This document shows, one piece after another, positions 44,906 through 53,494 of a DNA stretch of 64,000 nucleotides. The notes under the pieces were generated by a model. That model did not search any database. It worked only from the letters and a program-made list of their open reading frames with translations, and was not told where the DNA came from. A program made the position numbers and the translations under genes. Origin of the DNA: Heyndrickxia sporothermodurans (lineage in GTDB: Bacteria; Bacillota; Bacilli; Bacillales; Bacillaceae_C); the NCBI GenBank assembly GCA_016756695.1, contig CP066701.1, positions 776,001-840,000 on the forward strand, read 5' to 3'. Each line of letters begins with the position of its first letter. Position 1 is the stretch's first letter.

Positions 44906-45092
44906 TCCTATCGCCTCCCCTATCTGAATTTTTTCATAATTCCATTATAGGGGTGCTCCTTATGTTTGTCATCCATTAGGATTTCTCTTTATTTTATCTA
45001 TAACCTTTTCGTATGTTGAAGTTTTATCAAAGCATGTTATAATAAAAAAGTAACACCTTATAGTGTCAAATTCATTTACGGAGGTTATTATT

Positions 45093-45518
45093 ATGGAAGA
45101 TAAGAAAAACGGGACATTGCCCGATATTCGATACACAATTATCTTAAATGCGCCCATTGAAAAAGTTTGGAAGGCAGTTGCTACTTCAGAAGGTATAGCG
45201 GGATGGTGGATGCCAAATACATTTGAACCCGTACTCGGGAAAGAATTCGTCCTACATGCCGGACCGTATGGTGATTCCCCATGCAAAGTAACAGAATTAG
45301 ATCCTCCAAATCGTGTAGGGTTTGACTGGGGTAAAGATTGGCATTTGGCATTTGAATTAAAAGAAGTAGATGGAAAAACGGAATTTACCCTTATTCATTC
45401 GGGATGGGATGCAGATAAGGTGACAGAGTTCAATCAACCACACACAGTTATTCGAGGAATAATGGATAAGGGCTGGGCAGGCCTTAAAGGAAAGCTTGCA
45501 GAATATTTAGAAGTGTAA
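45093..45518 (+). CDS. SRPBCC (AHSA1-type) domain protein
   Basis: This 141-residue START-like protein begins at ATG 45093 after GGAGGT. It has 'RYTIILNAPIEKVWKAVATS' and 'GIAGWWMPN', the usual AHSA1 pattern, and the ending 'MDKGWAGLKGKLAEYL'. Its stop is directly followed by the ATG of an ArsR gene, so the two are coupled. SRPBCC-ArsR pairs are common in Bacillus; the ligand is unknown. Confidence 0.88.
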   Translation: MEDKKNGTLPDIRYTIILNAPIEKVWKAVATSEGIAGWWMPNTFEPVLGKEFVLHAGPYGDSPCKVTELDPPNRVGFDWGKDWHLAFELKEVDGKTEFTLIHSGWDADKVTEFNQPHTVIRGIMDKGWAGLKGKLAEYLEV

Positions 45519-45851
45519 ATGCAATATTCAGAGTCAAAGCATGATGTTTTTCAGGCGATAGCTGACCCAACGCGCCGTCGTTTATTACAATTATTATCAG
45601 AAAAAGAAATGTCGATAGCCTCCATTACAAAGTGCTTTTCAATCAGTCGAACCGCTATCAACAAGCACCTTAAAGTACTTTCTGATGCTGGACTTGTCAC
45701 AAGCAAAAGAATTGGAAGAGAAACGCGATACAGATTAAAACCTGAACCTTTAACCGAACTTAAACAATGGCTTTCCATCTTCGATAAATATTGGACAAGT
45801 AAGTTATTGGATTTAAAGGAATATATAGAAAGTAACGATGAAAAATTGTGA
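45519..45851 (+). CDS. ArsR-family transcriptional regulator
   Basis: This 110-residue winged-helix protein has 'QAIADPTRRRLLQLLSEKEM' and 'SISRTAINKHLKVLSDAGLV', followed by 'GRETRYRL'. No metal-binding cysteine pair is visible; the single Cys is in 'TKCFSIS'. It starts at the base after the SRPBCC stop. It probably regulates its own operon with a non-metal signal. Confidence 0.9.
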   Translation: MQYSESKHDVFQAIADPTRRRLLQLLSEKEMSIASITKCFSISRTAINKHLKVLSDAGLVTSKRIGRETRYRLKPEPLTELKQWLSIFDKYWTSKLLDLKEYIESNDEKL

Positions 45852-45856
45852 TTAAA

Positions 45857-45907
45857 AGGTGTCAGGCACCGCATGTGAACTTTTCTTACATGCGGTGCCT
45901 GACACCT
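45857..45907. repeat. Inverted repeat with 20-bp perfect arms (GGTGTCAGGCACC type)
   Basis: AGGTGTCAGGCACCGCATGT (45857-45876) pairs exactly with 45888-45907 around an 11-nt loop. It lies between the converging ArsR and EmrA-like genes and could terminate both. The core GGTGTCAGGCACC recurs in intergenic regions of several Bacillus genomes, as I remember it, so it may be a REP-like repeat as well. Confidence 0.8.
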
Positions 45908-45910
45908 ATT

Positions 45911-46540
45911 TTAAAGCGATATTTTAATTTCTGCGTTCATTCCCGGTAAAACTTTATCTGAGGCTTGGTTGATAGAGATTTTGACAGGGACTTTTTGTGT
46001 TACTTTTGTGTAGTTTCCGGTTGAGTTTGAAGGAAGTACTGAAAATACTGAGTTTGTTGCGTATCCTATTTCCTCAACGGTTCCATCAAATGTCGTATCA
46101 TCGTCGCCATCAACAGTAATATCTACACTATCGCCAACCTCAATGTCTTTCAGATCGGTTTCTTCTATGTTTGCAATAATATACATATGATCGAGGTCAG
46201 CTTCTTTTGCTAATTCCTGACCTGCTTGGACCATTTGATTTTTTCTAGCTTCGTTTTTTATAATTTTACCATCCATTTTCGCATCAACAGGGATTTCGCG
46301 TTTTCCATCAGATACCTTACCAACTACATCTTTATTAGAAACATTTTTTCCATCTTTAACATCCCAATTTGTAAGAATACCAGATGTAGGTGCAACAACT
46401 CCCATCATATCAGCTGAAACGACCGCATCATCCGTTTTGACATAATTTTTATTTTGAATGTAAAAATATCCGCCTAACGCAATTAGTAGAACAACAACAA
46501 TAACTCCAATAATATTAGCAATTATAATACGTTTACTCAT
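45911..46540 (-). CDS. EmrA/HlyD-type efflux adaptor
   Basis: This 209-residue membrane-fusion protein begins at ATG 46540 after GGAGGAGAAAAG. One membrane helix near residues 5-27 is followed by 'YVKTDDAVVSADMMGVVAP', the EmrA start, then a short lipoyl-like half and a beta-barrel domain ending 'VLPGMNAEIKISL'. There is no long coiled-coil hairpin, as usual in Gram-positives. It follows the pump gene by 35 bp. Because the pump has a stop codon, the adaptor may lack a partner. Confidence 0.88.
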   Translation of the reverse strand: MSKRIIIANIIGVIVVVLLIALGGYFYIQNKNYVKTDDAVVSADMMGVVAPTSGILTNWDVKDGKNVSNKDVVGKVSDGKREIPVDAKMDGKIIKNEARKNQMVQAGQELAKEADLDHMYIIANIEETDLKDIEVGDSVDITVDGDDDTTFDGTVEEIGYATNSVFSVLPSNSTGNYTKVTQKVPVKISINQASDKVLPGMNAEIKISL

Positions 46541-46575
46541 TGAACTTTTCTCCTCCATTTTTAATTTCCGTACTT

Positions 46576-48183
46576 TTACACAGTTGTTTCTTTCACAGAG
46601 GTAACTTGGACTTTCGGTTCTTTTTTCACGAGACCTATTCCTTTTCCCGTCACCATTTTTCCTATTGATGCAACAAGCATGATACAAGCGAAAACAAGCA
46701 TAATCGTAAATAGATGATGATATGCTCCAAGTATGGCTGCTTTCTTTGTATTGGCTATTAGTTCATACGACGCCATACTTTGTGCCTTACTTAAAGGAAG
46801 ACCGGATTCCATTAAACGATGGGTTAATTGAGCAATTTCCGATTTTGCCTCCGGACCGTTTTCCCCAAGATATTCTTGAATATTTCCATATTGAAGTTCA
46901 TTTTGCGTCGATAGAAACCAACCAACCATCGGAGTTATAATCGCCCCAATGAAGTTCCGAGTCGAATGCAAGGTTAACGAACGCAATGATGCATGATGCA
47001 AATTACCAGCAAAGGCCGTTCCTAACGCCCCACCGACAAGTACCATACTTACACCTGCACCTAAAAGCGCAATTTGAAAATATAAGGTTGGCAATGTAAC
47101 CTCGGGACCCATGACTCTCCATTGTAAAGTTACATAAATAACCGCAAGTGAGCCGATAATCCCCATTTTTCCTGCTCCCAGCATCCCATAAAATAAAGTC
47201 TTCAGAATAGCGGTTACGACAATTCCGATAAAAAACCAAATATAAAAGTGCAAGAGATAATGAAACGGAAGATCTTTATTATGACGCAAAAAGCCATTTA
47301 TACCAGCTATTGCAAGTATCAGTAAGACATGGGAAGCAATCGCCATAACTGTTCCGGAAATTGGTTTAGCTGCTTTTAATGTCCGAAACGGAATTAATGG
47401 ACTTTCAGCTTTCATATCAATTGAAAGAAACAAGATTAATAAAAGAAATGCAACAACAAAAAAAGGCCAAACATATAAAGATGAAAAACCTTTATCCATT
47501 AAGTTACACAATGGAAATGAAAGTACAACTAAGATGAGCGTATATAGAAAGATTCCAGTTTTATCAACCGGTGCTTGATCCAGTTCATGCTCTTCGGTCT
47601 TAGGCAATCCAAAGAAACCGACTATAAAGCATAGTACGGCAGAGACAATATTTAATATATATAACCAGCGCCATGCATCAACACTTAAAGAAAATGAACC
47701 AAAGAATGCTCCTAATGCTGTAGCCCCAAACAATCCTGTAATAACCATAAACAAAAAGGTATTTCGGATTTTATTTGGAAACGATTTTAAACTAACAGGC
47801 AACATCGTTAAAAACAAAACGCCTGCACTTAAACCTTGAATCGTCCGTCCAAGAATTAAAAAGAACAAATCCTGTGAAATCGCATTAATAATCGACCCAC
47901 ATAGAAAAATTATTATTAGATATAAATAATTTTTTCGAAGTCCCAATTTTCTTGTGAACAAAGGTCCAAGTGGAACACCTAATGCGAATCCTAGATTAGA
48001 TAAGGTTGAAGGCAAAAGGAGATCCTTCGAGCTTAAATGTAGCCCGTTTTAAACGATTTCTTGGTTCATCGTATATGAGAGATTGATAAAATATTGCGGA
48101 CCAATCGCAAAAATCGTTAAAAATGAGATAATGATATAATTAGGAATCTTTATCGTCCTATTTGTAATGCCTTTTTGATTCAT
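46576..48183 (-). pseudogene. EmrB-like MFS multidrug efflux pump (DHA2) with one in-frame stop
   Basis: ATG 48183 follows AAAGGGGAGT. The frame runs 44 codons ('MNQKGITNRTIKIPNYIIIS' to 'TMNQEIV') to TAA at 48051-48049, then stays open in the same frame to 46576, for 536 codons in all. The rest has about thirteen further hydrophobic segments, including 'NLGFALGVPLGPLFTRKLGL' and 'GRTIQGLSAGVLFLTMLPV'. A CAA-to-TAA change would explain the stop. A restart at TTG 48015 would lack the first helix. The gene lies between marR and the adaptor gene, probably one operon. Confidence 0.85.
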
Positions 48184-48273
48184 TCTGACTCCCCTTTCAC
48201 TTTGTAATTGTTTACTACAATCAAATAAAAAGAATTTCCACAAAAAATGGAAATCCGATCTTCATTTTATATA

Positions 48274-48300
48274 TTGTATTATGCAATATGTATTATACAA
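48274..48300. promoter_or_regulatory. Imperfect 27-bp palindrome upstream of the efflux genes
   Basis: TTGTATTATGCAATATG followed by TATTATACAA reads almost the same on the other strand, with ends TTGTATNAT and ATNATACAA. It lies about 90 bp before the pump start. It may be the operator of the MarR protein encoded upstream; AT-rich palindromes of this size are typical. Confidence 0.45.
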
Positions 48301-48392
48301 CTTTTAATAAAAATAGCAATAGTGTATTTTTGTCATTGTTTCATTATCCTTGCCCAATTAAAAAATAGATGATCCTAAAGATTAATATAGGA

Positions 48393-48824
48393 TCATCTAT
48401 TCCACTTTTTAAAATCATTATTCAACCGTGACAGATTCTCTTCTAAACTTTTCAATTCTTCTGCTGACCAATCACAGAGCATTTCCGTATAAGCCGAATA
48501 ACGCGCCATTTGGACCTTTCGAAGAATTTCATGCCCTTCATCTGTCAGTTCAACAAGGCTGATTCTGCCATTCTGGGCATCTGGAAAACGTCTTATGTAT
48601 TTTTTTGCTTCTAATGCGGAGACTTGTCTACTGGCGGTAGACAGGTTTAGTAATAAATTTTCCGCAAGTGAATTAATTGCTAATGGACTTGATTTTTCAA
48701 GTTCACTTAGTAAAAGATACTCTGAGCGATCCAAACTTCCTAGTTTAGGACTATGGGCTGTCGTTAGACGAACAAGTAGGGCAATTTCGTATTCAATTAA
48801 TTGGAGTACATGATCAGTCAACAT
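48393..48824 (-). CDS. MarR-family regulator of the efflux operon
   Basis: This 143-residue winged-helix protein starts at ATG 48824, 5 nt after AGAGGGGG. It has 'LAINSLAENLLLNLSTASRQ' followed by 'VSALEAKKYIRRFPDAQNGR', the MarR recognition helix and wing. It lies directly upstream of the emrB-emrA genes in the same direction, so it probably represses them. A perfect palindrome lies at 48948 upstream. Confidence 0.88.
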   Translation of the reverse strand: MLTDHVLQLIEYEIALLVRLTTAHSPKLGSLDRSEYLLLSELEKSSPLAINSLAENLLLNLSTASRQVSALEAKKYIRRFPDAQNGRISLVELTDEGHEILRKVQMARYSAYTEMLCDWSAEELKSLEENLSRLNNDFKKWNR

Positions 48825-48947
48825 TCTTCCCCCTCTTACTTTCATCCCGAATTGTTATTTATTAAGTATATCATAGGAAACTTGGTGCTTTCCTCTGTAA
48901 TTAGGCGATATTCCCCTATTTTCTACAAAATAATAGAAAAACAAAAA

Positions 48948-48967
48948 TTAATCAAACGTTTGATTAA
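48948..48967. promoter_or_regulatory. Perfect 20-bp palindrome upstream of marR
   Basis: TTAATCAAACGTTTGATTAA is an exact palindrome with no loop, about 125 bp before the marR start. Its symmetry fits a dimeric repressor of the TetR or LacI type better than a terminator. No candidate regulator is nearby other than MarR. Confidence 0.5.
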
Positions 48968-49042
48968 AAAGCGCAAAACCTGCTACTTTATCACCTTTTC
49001 GCAACTATTCCTATGAAAAAATTGTAGAAAACAAAAAAGACA

Positions 49043-49747
49043 CTATTTATCTAATTGTTTTCCAAATTCAACCCAAATTCCATTATCCCGTTTTTCCATC
49101 CGGATTCCTCTCCACCCTTGTGATAATAGTTTTTGTTGACTAGCCGTGTCATTCATATTCAGTGTAACTTTTTTTGTCCAAGCTTTGTTTTCATCTACCA
49201 ACTTTTTCACAAAAACATACCGTAATCGTCCGCCGTACTTTTCTTTCAGGGAAGCGATTTCCATGCCTTGAGAAAATTTATCTTTTAAACTAGGTATATT
49301 AAATGGGGCTACTGTACAACAAATATAAGAGTATTTTCCATTTAATTTAGATAACTCATTCATTATAATTTTTGCTAAAATCTGTTGAAGATGGTTTCCT
49401 CTATATTGTGGATGAACGATCGAAATTTCTTGGTAGACTACACTCGATAGTTCTTCTTCCGCTAATCTGATATCGTAACCTAAATGTTCAGAATCAATCA
49501 CAGGAATTAAAAGTGCACGAAACGCAATAAGCTGCTCGTTCACAAAAGCTCCAACCATTAACCCTTTTCCGTCTAAAATATATTCAAATTCTTGCAGTGT
49601 TAGCGGTTGTAAACTCTCTTTATCTTCTAGCGAAGCAACAACCAGATTTTGTAATAGTAGTATTTGTTCGATATCGGAACTTGCTAATCGTGATACCTTA
49701 TATGGTATCACGCCATGTTTCAACTTACCTTCATAGATGATTTTCAC
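49043..49747 (-). CDS. GNAT-family N-acetyltransferase-like protein
   Basis: The acetyl-CoA binding motif is 'EISIVHPQYRGNHLQQILAK', with the pattern R-G-N-H-L. The 234-residue protein also has a C-terminal extension ending 'WVEFGKQLDK'. No substrate can be named. It is a single gene. Confidence 0.75.
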   Translation of the reverse strand: MKIIYEGKLKHGVIPYKVSRLASSDIEQILLLQNLVVASLEDKESLQPLTLQEFEYILDGKGLMVGAFVNEQLIAFRALLIPVIDSEHLGYDIRLAEEELSSVVYQEISIVHPQYRGNHLQQILAKIIMNELSKLNGKYSYICCTVAPFNIPSLKDKFSQGMEIASLKEKYGGRLRYVFVKKLVDENKAWTKKVTLNMNDTASQQKLLSQGWRGIRMEKRDNGIWVEFGKQLDK

Positions 49748-49809
49748 AACTTATCCCTCACATATTTTAAAATTACACATATTGCTTATCATACATGAAA
49801 TTGAATGTT

Positions 49810-49838
49810 TAAAAAATAAATGCCCCAACATGTGGGGC
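49810..49838 (-). terminator. Terminator of the khtTU operon
   Basis: GCCCCA (49822-49827) pairs with TGGGGC (49833-49838) with a short loop; on the minus strand TTTATTTTTT follows, downstream of the khtU stop. Confidence 0.75.
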
Positions 49839-49899
49839 ACCTATTCATAAGACCTTTTTTTCGTTTATCTTTTTTGTTTGATTACTCCATTTAAAGATC

Positions 49900-51051
49900 T
49901 TATCCAAAAATTGATTTCGTCATGAGAGGCCCTAAAACAGCCAATATGAGAACATAAAGTGCCGTGAACGGTTTTAAAATTGGTAGTAATCCGCCAGCAA
50001 GTCCCAGATTAGCAACGATGATGGAAAACTCACCTCTGGAAACAATGGTTAGACCAATATTTGCAGATGCCTTATGGGATAACCCAGCTTTTCTGCCTGA
50101 AATCATTCCAGCGATAAAATTTCCAATAATCGTAAGGGCAACTGCCCCTAATGCAAGCCAAATGGCCCCACCTAAGGAAAACGGATCGATTGTTAAGCCA
50201 AAGCTAAAGAAGAAAATCGCACCAAAGAAATCTCTAAAAGGAATAACCAAATGTTCAATACGCTTTCGATGCTCTGTTTCTGAAAAGACAAGGCCTAAAA
50301 GCAATGCACCGATTGCCTCAGCAACGTGAATCGTTTCCGAAAAACCGGCAATAAAAAATAATGAAGCAAAAACGACAAGAATGAAAATTTCATTTGAACG
50401 GATATTAAGGAGCTTATTGATAATAGGCGCTCCCTTGCGAGCAATGATTAAAAATATAATCATGTACCCAAGGCAAATAAGAACAGATCCAATCGTGCCC
50501 AAAATGGAAGTAGAACCTCCTAATAAAAGTCCGGACATGATGGATAAAAAAACGGCGAGGAAAATATCATCGAACAAAATAATCCCTAAAATAAGCTCTG
50601 TTTCGGAATTAGCTGTTCGTTTTAAATCAACGAGTACTTTGGCCACAATGGCAGTTGAAGAGACGCTTAACAATCCAGCGATAATAAGGGACTCATAAAA
50701 CGGAAATCCAACGATAAATCCATAAAGCAGACCCAACACAAAATTCATCGTTACATAGATTGATCCTCCGATAACAATGGATCGTCCTGATTTGATTAAC
50801 TTTCCAACAGAAAACTCAATACCTAGATAGAAGAGGAGAAAGAGGACACCAATCCGACCTAAAAACTCAATGAACTCGGAACTCTCAATAAATTTTAGAT
50901 TAATCACGCCAATCGTCGGGGCATGTGGACCGACAAGCATTCCCATAATGATTAAAAATGGAATGATTGAAAACTTCATTTTCCCTGCTACGATCGCCGC
51001 AAGCGCAATCAATACCAATGCTGTACCAACTTCTAATACTAAATGATTCAT
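49900..51051 (-). CDS. khtU: K+(NH4+)/H+ antiporter membrane subunit, CPA2 family
   Basis: This 383-residue protein has about twelve hydrophobic segments and the CPA2 motifs 'RIGVLFLLFYLGIEFSVGKL', 'AGLLSVSSTAIVAKVLVDLK' and 'FFGAIFFFSFGLTIDP'. It begins at ATG 51051, overlapping the khtT stop by one base (TGATG), so the two are coupled. KhtTU in B. subtilis exports K+ in exchange for protons and protects against toxic methylglyoxal and alkali. The gene order khtT-khtU matches. Confidence 0.9.
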   Translation of the reverse strand: MNHLVLEVGTALVLIALAAIVAGKMKFSIIPFLIIMGMLVGPHAPTIGVINLKFIESSEFIEFLGRIGVLFLLFYLGIEFSVGKLIKSGRSIVIGGSIYVTMNFVLGLLYGFIVGFPFYESLIIAGLLSVSSTAIVAKVLVDLKRTANSETELILGIILFDDIFLAVFLSIMSGLLLGGSTSILGTIGSVLICLGYMIIFLIIARKGAPIINKLLNIRSNEIFILVVFASLFFIAGFSETIHVAEAIGALLLGLVFSETEHRKRIEHLVIPFRDFFGAIFFFSFGLTIDPFSLGGAIWLALGAVALTIIGNFIAGMISGRKAGLSHKASANIGLTIVSRGEFSIIVANLGLAGGLLPILKPFTALYVLILAVLGPLMTKSIFG

Positions 51052-51554
51052 CAAGTATCACCACGCCCATTGGACAGCAGCTCACTGATTAGAGTTTTCA
51101 GTTCTTTTCTTTCCCCTGAAAGGACAAGTGTATCCCCTTCATCAATAAGAGATTCAGGGCCCGGATTCAATATTTTTTTCATATTTTTCTTTAAAATGGC
51201 TATAACCGTTACGTTATATTTGTTTCTAATTTCAAGTTCCCCGATATTTTTACGAATAGCTGGTGAGTTAGGCTCAACTTTAAACCATTCAATCACCAAT
51301 CCATCAAAGGCCATTTCGATTGTTTCAAGTGTTTGAGGCTTGTAAATCATTCCTCCTAAAATAGCTGCAAGATTTCTAGCTTCGGAATCGTTTAATGTTG
51401 TGCTCGAAATACTTTCTTCATGATTCGAATCTTCATAGTAATACATTTCTCTTCGTCCATCATCATGAACAATAATCACAATTTTTTCTTTATTATTTGT
51501 AATAATCTCAAATTTCCTTCCGATTCCCGGTAACTCACTCTCCCTAATATTCAT
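51051..51554 (-). CDS. khtT: KhtT-type regulatory subunit with a TrkA-C (RCK_C) domain
   Basis: This 167-residue cytoplasmic protein begins 'MNIRESELPGIGRKFEIITN' and ends with an RCK_C domain ('IGELEIRNKYNVTVIAILKK', 'EGDTLVLSGERKELKTLI'). KhtT binds c-di-AMP, as known in B. subtilis, and gates the antiporter. It is coupled to khtU. A diverged paralog lies at 52341-52826 in the opposite direction. Confidence 0.9.
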   Translation of the reverse strand: MNIRESELPGIGRKFEIITNNKEKIVIIVHDDGRREMYYYEDSNHEESISSTTLNDSEARNLAAILGGMIYKPQTLETIEMAFDGLVIEWFKVEPNSPAIRKNIGELEIRNKYNVTVIAILKKNMKKILNPGPESLIDEGDTLVLSGERKELKTLISELLSNGRGDT

Positions 51555-51604
51555 TGTATTTCCTCCCTCATATGTTTTGTAACAGATTTAGGAGCATTTG
51601 AAGC

Positions 51605-52174
51605 TCAAAGGTTTACATCTATTTCTGTTTGTATGATTTCGTCCTTTGTAATTCCAAGATATTTACGGGTTTCAGATGGTGTCGCGTGATGGAAATGCTT
51701 CTGAAGCAGTGAAATGGCAACGCCTCTCTTATATGCGTGGTATCCGAATGTTTTCCGCATGGAATTGGTTCCAATTTTCCCCTCAATCCCAACTGCAACT
51801 GCAGCATCATGAATAATTCGGTAAGCCTGTTGGCGTGTAATCGGTTTTTTTGTTTTAGTGGATTGGAATAAATAGGATTCTTTAGATAAATCGTTCGTGT
51901 GAATATAGTGCAGTAGAGCACTTTTTACTTTGTGGTTAAGATACACATTCCTATCAGGCAGGCTGTAAAAATTTCTTATTTTATCTTCCGTTTCAAAAAC
52001 ATCTTCTACCTTTAGTTCCAAAATTTCAGTGATCTTTAACCCCGTATTTATTCCAAAAACAAAGAGGACGTAATCCCGTTCTGAATGCTTTTTTAAATAT
52101 CTCTTCATGGAATTAATTTGCTTAATATCCTTAAGAGCTTCAACGTATTCCATTTGCTTATTCTCCTTAATCAA
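51605..52174 (-). CDS. Small tyrosine-recombinase-like protein (YoeC type)
   Basis: This 189-residue protein has only the catalytic domain of tyrosine recombinases: 'LFVFGINTGLKITEILELKV' (the usual Arg is Lys or absent here, since families have T-G-L-R), 'KIGTNSMRKTFGYHAYKRGV' (H-x-x-R reduced to S-M-R-K) and 'HHATPSETRKYLGI' with the nucleophile Tyr. The first Arg is replaced by Lys and the core His by Ser, so recombinase activity is doubtful. Short integrase-like proteins of this kind occur in Bacillus chromosomes outside prophages. No attachment sites were found. Confidence 0.7.
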   Translation of the reverse strand: MIKENKQMEYVEALKDIKQINSMKRYLKKHSERDYVLFVFGINTGLKITEILELKVEDVFETEDKIRNFYSLPDRNVYLNHKVKSALLHYIHTNDLSKESYLFQSTKTKKPITRQQAYRIIHDAAVAVGIEGKIGTNSMRKTFGYHAYKRGVAISLLQKHFHHATPSETRKYLGITKDEIIQTEIDVNL

Positions 52175-52340
52175 TGTTACTTAATCATATAATAACATAT
52201 GGTTATGTAATATTACGAATGTGTTTTTGACAAAATTCAAAACAATACTGCTTCTATGAATGCCCCTTTATTATTCGGTCACAATCGGATAGTATTAAAT
52301 ATACAATAATCATTATGTCCAAAACTAAGGAGCGAGTAAA

Positions 52341-52826
52341 TTGAATATCCGTGAATGTGAACTCCCGGGCATCGGACAGAAAATTGAAATTCAAACAGAT
52401 GGAAATGAAAAAATCGTCGTCATTATGCATGAAGACGGTCAAAGAGAAATTTATCAATTCGACTCCATGAATGCGGAGGAAAGCTCAGGCCGTGTTACAT
52501 TAACTGATGAAGAATCTAGACAAATTGCTGCAATATTAGGAGGAATTATTTATAAACCGAAGGCAATTGAAAACTTGGAGCATGCTTTTGACGAGTTAGT
52601 ATTTGAATGGTGTAAAGTTGATGCAAACGCACGCATTATCAACCGCGCAATTGGCGAAATAAAATTTAGAGATGAGTTTGGCGTTACAATCATTGCAATT
52701 ATAAGGAAAAACCATGAAAGGATATTAAATCCGGGGGCAAATGAAACCTTTCACAAAGGAGATACAGTTGTTTTGTCGGGGGAACGCGCAAAAATTCAAG
52801 CGGTTATTGCTAAGTTGTTTAATTAG
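52341..52826 (+). CDS. KhtT-like protein, orphan paralog
   Basis: This 161-residue protein begins with TTG 52341 after AAGGAGCG: 'MNIRECELPGIGQKIEIQTD', 'LTDEESRQIAAILGGIIYKP' and 'KGDTVVLSGERAKIQAVIAK'. It is colinear with KhtT over its whole length, with roughly half the residues identical. No antiporter gene follows; a terminator comes at 52891. It may regulate the KhtU across the gap, or an antiporter elsewhere. Confidence 0.85.
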   Translation: MNIRECELPGIGQKIEIQTDGNEKIVVIMHEDGQREIYQFDSMNAEESSGRVTLTDEESRQIAAILGGIIYKPKAIENLEHAFDELVFEWCKVDANARIINRAIGEIKFRDEFGVTIIAIIRKNHERILNPGANETFHKGDTVVLSGERAKIQAVIAKLFN

Positions 52827-52890
52827 ACTGAATTATTTCGGTTGAACACATATGATGATGCTTATATAGGGTACAAGAATAGGAATTTAG

Positions 52891-52916
52891 AAAGAGAGGC
52901 CTAAGCCTCTCCTTTT
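52891..52916. terminator. Terminator between the KhtT paralog and the GNAT gene
   Basis: GGAGAGGC-type stem: AGAGAGGC (52893-52900) and GCCTCTCC (52905-52912) around CTAA, followed by TTTTG. Confidence 0.85.
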
Positions 52917-52918
52917 GT

Positions 52919-53479
52919 TTATACATTTTTGACCATGTAATCAAATTCATGCCCATTAATCATGATGTTTTTTTCCTTCATGTAACCAAGCTTTTCGTAT
53001 AGCCGTTTTGCTCCAGGATTATCTTCTGCAACATTTAAGCTGACTCTCGTAAACCCTTTATCCTTTGCCACCTGTTCCACACTTTGAATAAGGAATGTGC
53101 CGATTCCTCTTCCTTGAAAATCAGTAACAACGCTGACCGTATCAATATAATAATCACCTTTGTCAGCTTCATTATCGAATGGCTCTACATGACTCTTCCC
53201 TATTCTTTTCAGTCTTTCAAGAATCGGCTTGTCCAACTCTACGGCATCGTCACCAGAATAGGCGATGAGAATACCTGCTACTTTCCCATCAATTTCTGCG
53301 ACAATACTATTTTGATAGCTCAATCGATTATTTTCTTGACGAAATAGTTCTGATAGTACCTCTCTGATTTTCTCTGTTTCCTTTTCCCCTGTTAATGCTT
53401 CCGCAATATCATGTATCGCTAAATGGATATAATCTGCTGCTTCCTTTGCATCACTTTTCATAGCTAATCTGCATTCCAT
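52919..53479 (-). CDS. GNAT-family N-acetyltransferase
   Basis: This 186-residue enzyme has 'YIDTVSVVTDFQGRGIGTFL', the acetyl-CoA loop Q-G-R-G-I-G, and 'NVAEDNPGAKRLYEKLGYMK', motif B. It starts 15 bp after the C45-type gene and is probably in one operon with it. The substrate is unknown. Confidence 0.88.
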   Translation of the reverse strand: MECRLAMKSDAKEAADYIHLAIHDIAEALTGEKETEKIREVLSELFRQENNRLSYQNSIVAEIDGKVAGILIAYSGDDAVELDKPILERLKRIGKSHVEPFDNEADKGDYYIDTVSVVTDFQGRGIGTFLIQSVEQVAKDKGFTRVSLNVAEDNPGAKRLYEKLGYMKEKNIMINGHEFDYMVKNV

Positions 53480-53494
53480 GTTGTTGTCACTCCT

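Noticed and set aside
44906..45092. S-box riboswitch upstream of metA
   Set aside because: The leader is short and lacks the S-box core sequences that I would expect.
51605..52174. Integrase marking a prophage or genomic island
   Set aside because: No phage genes or flanking attachment repeats were seen. The protein is short and lacks key catalytic residues.
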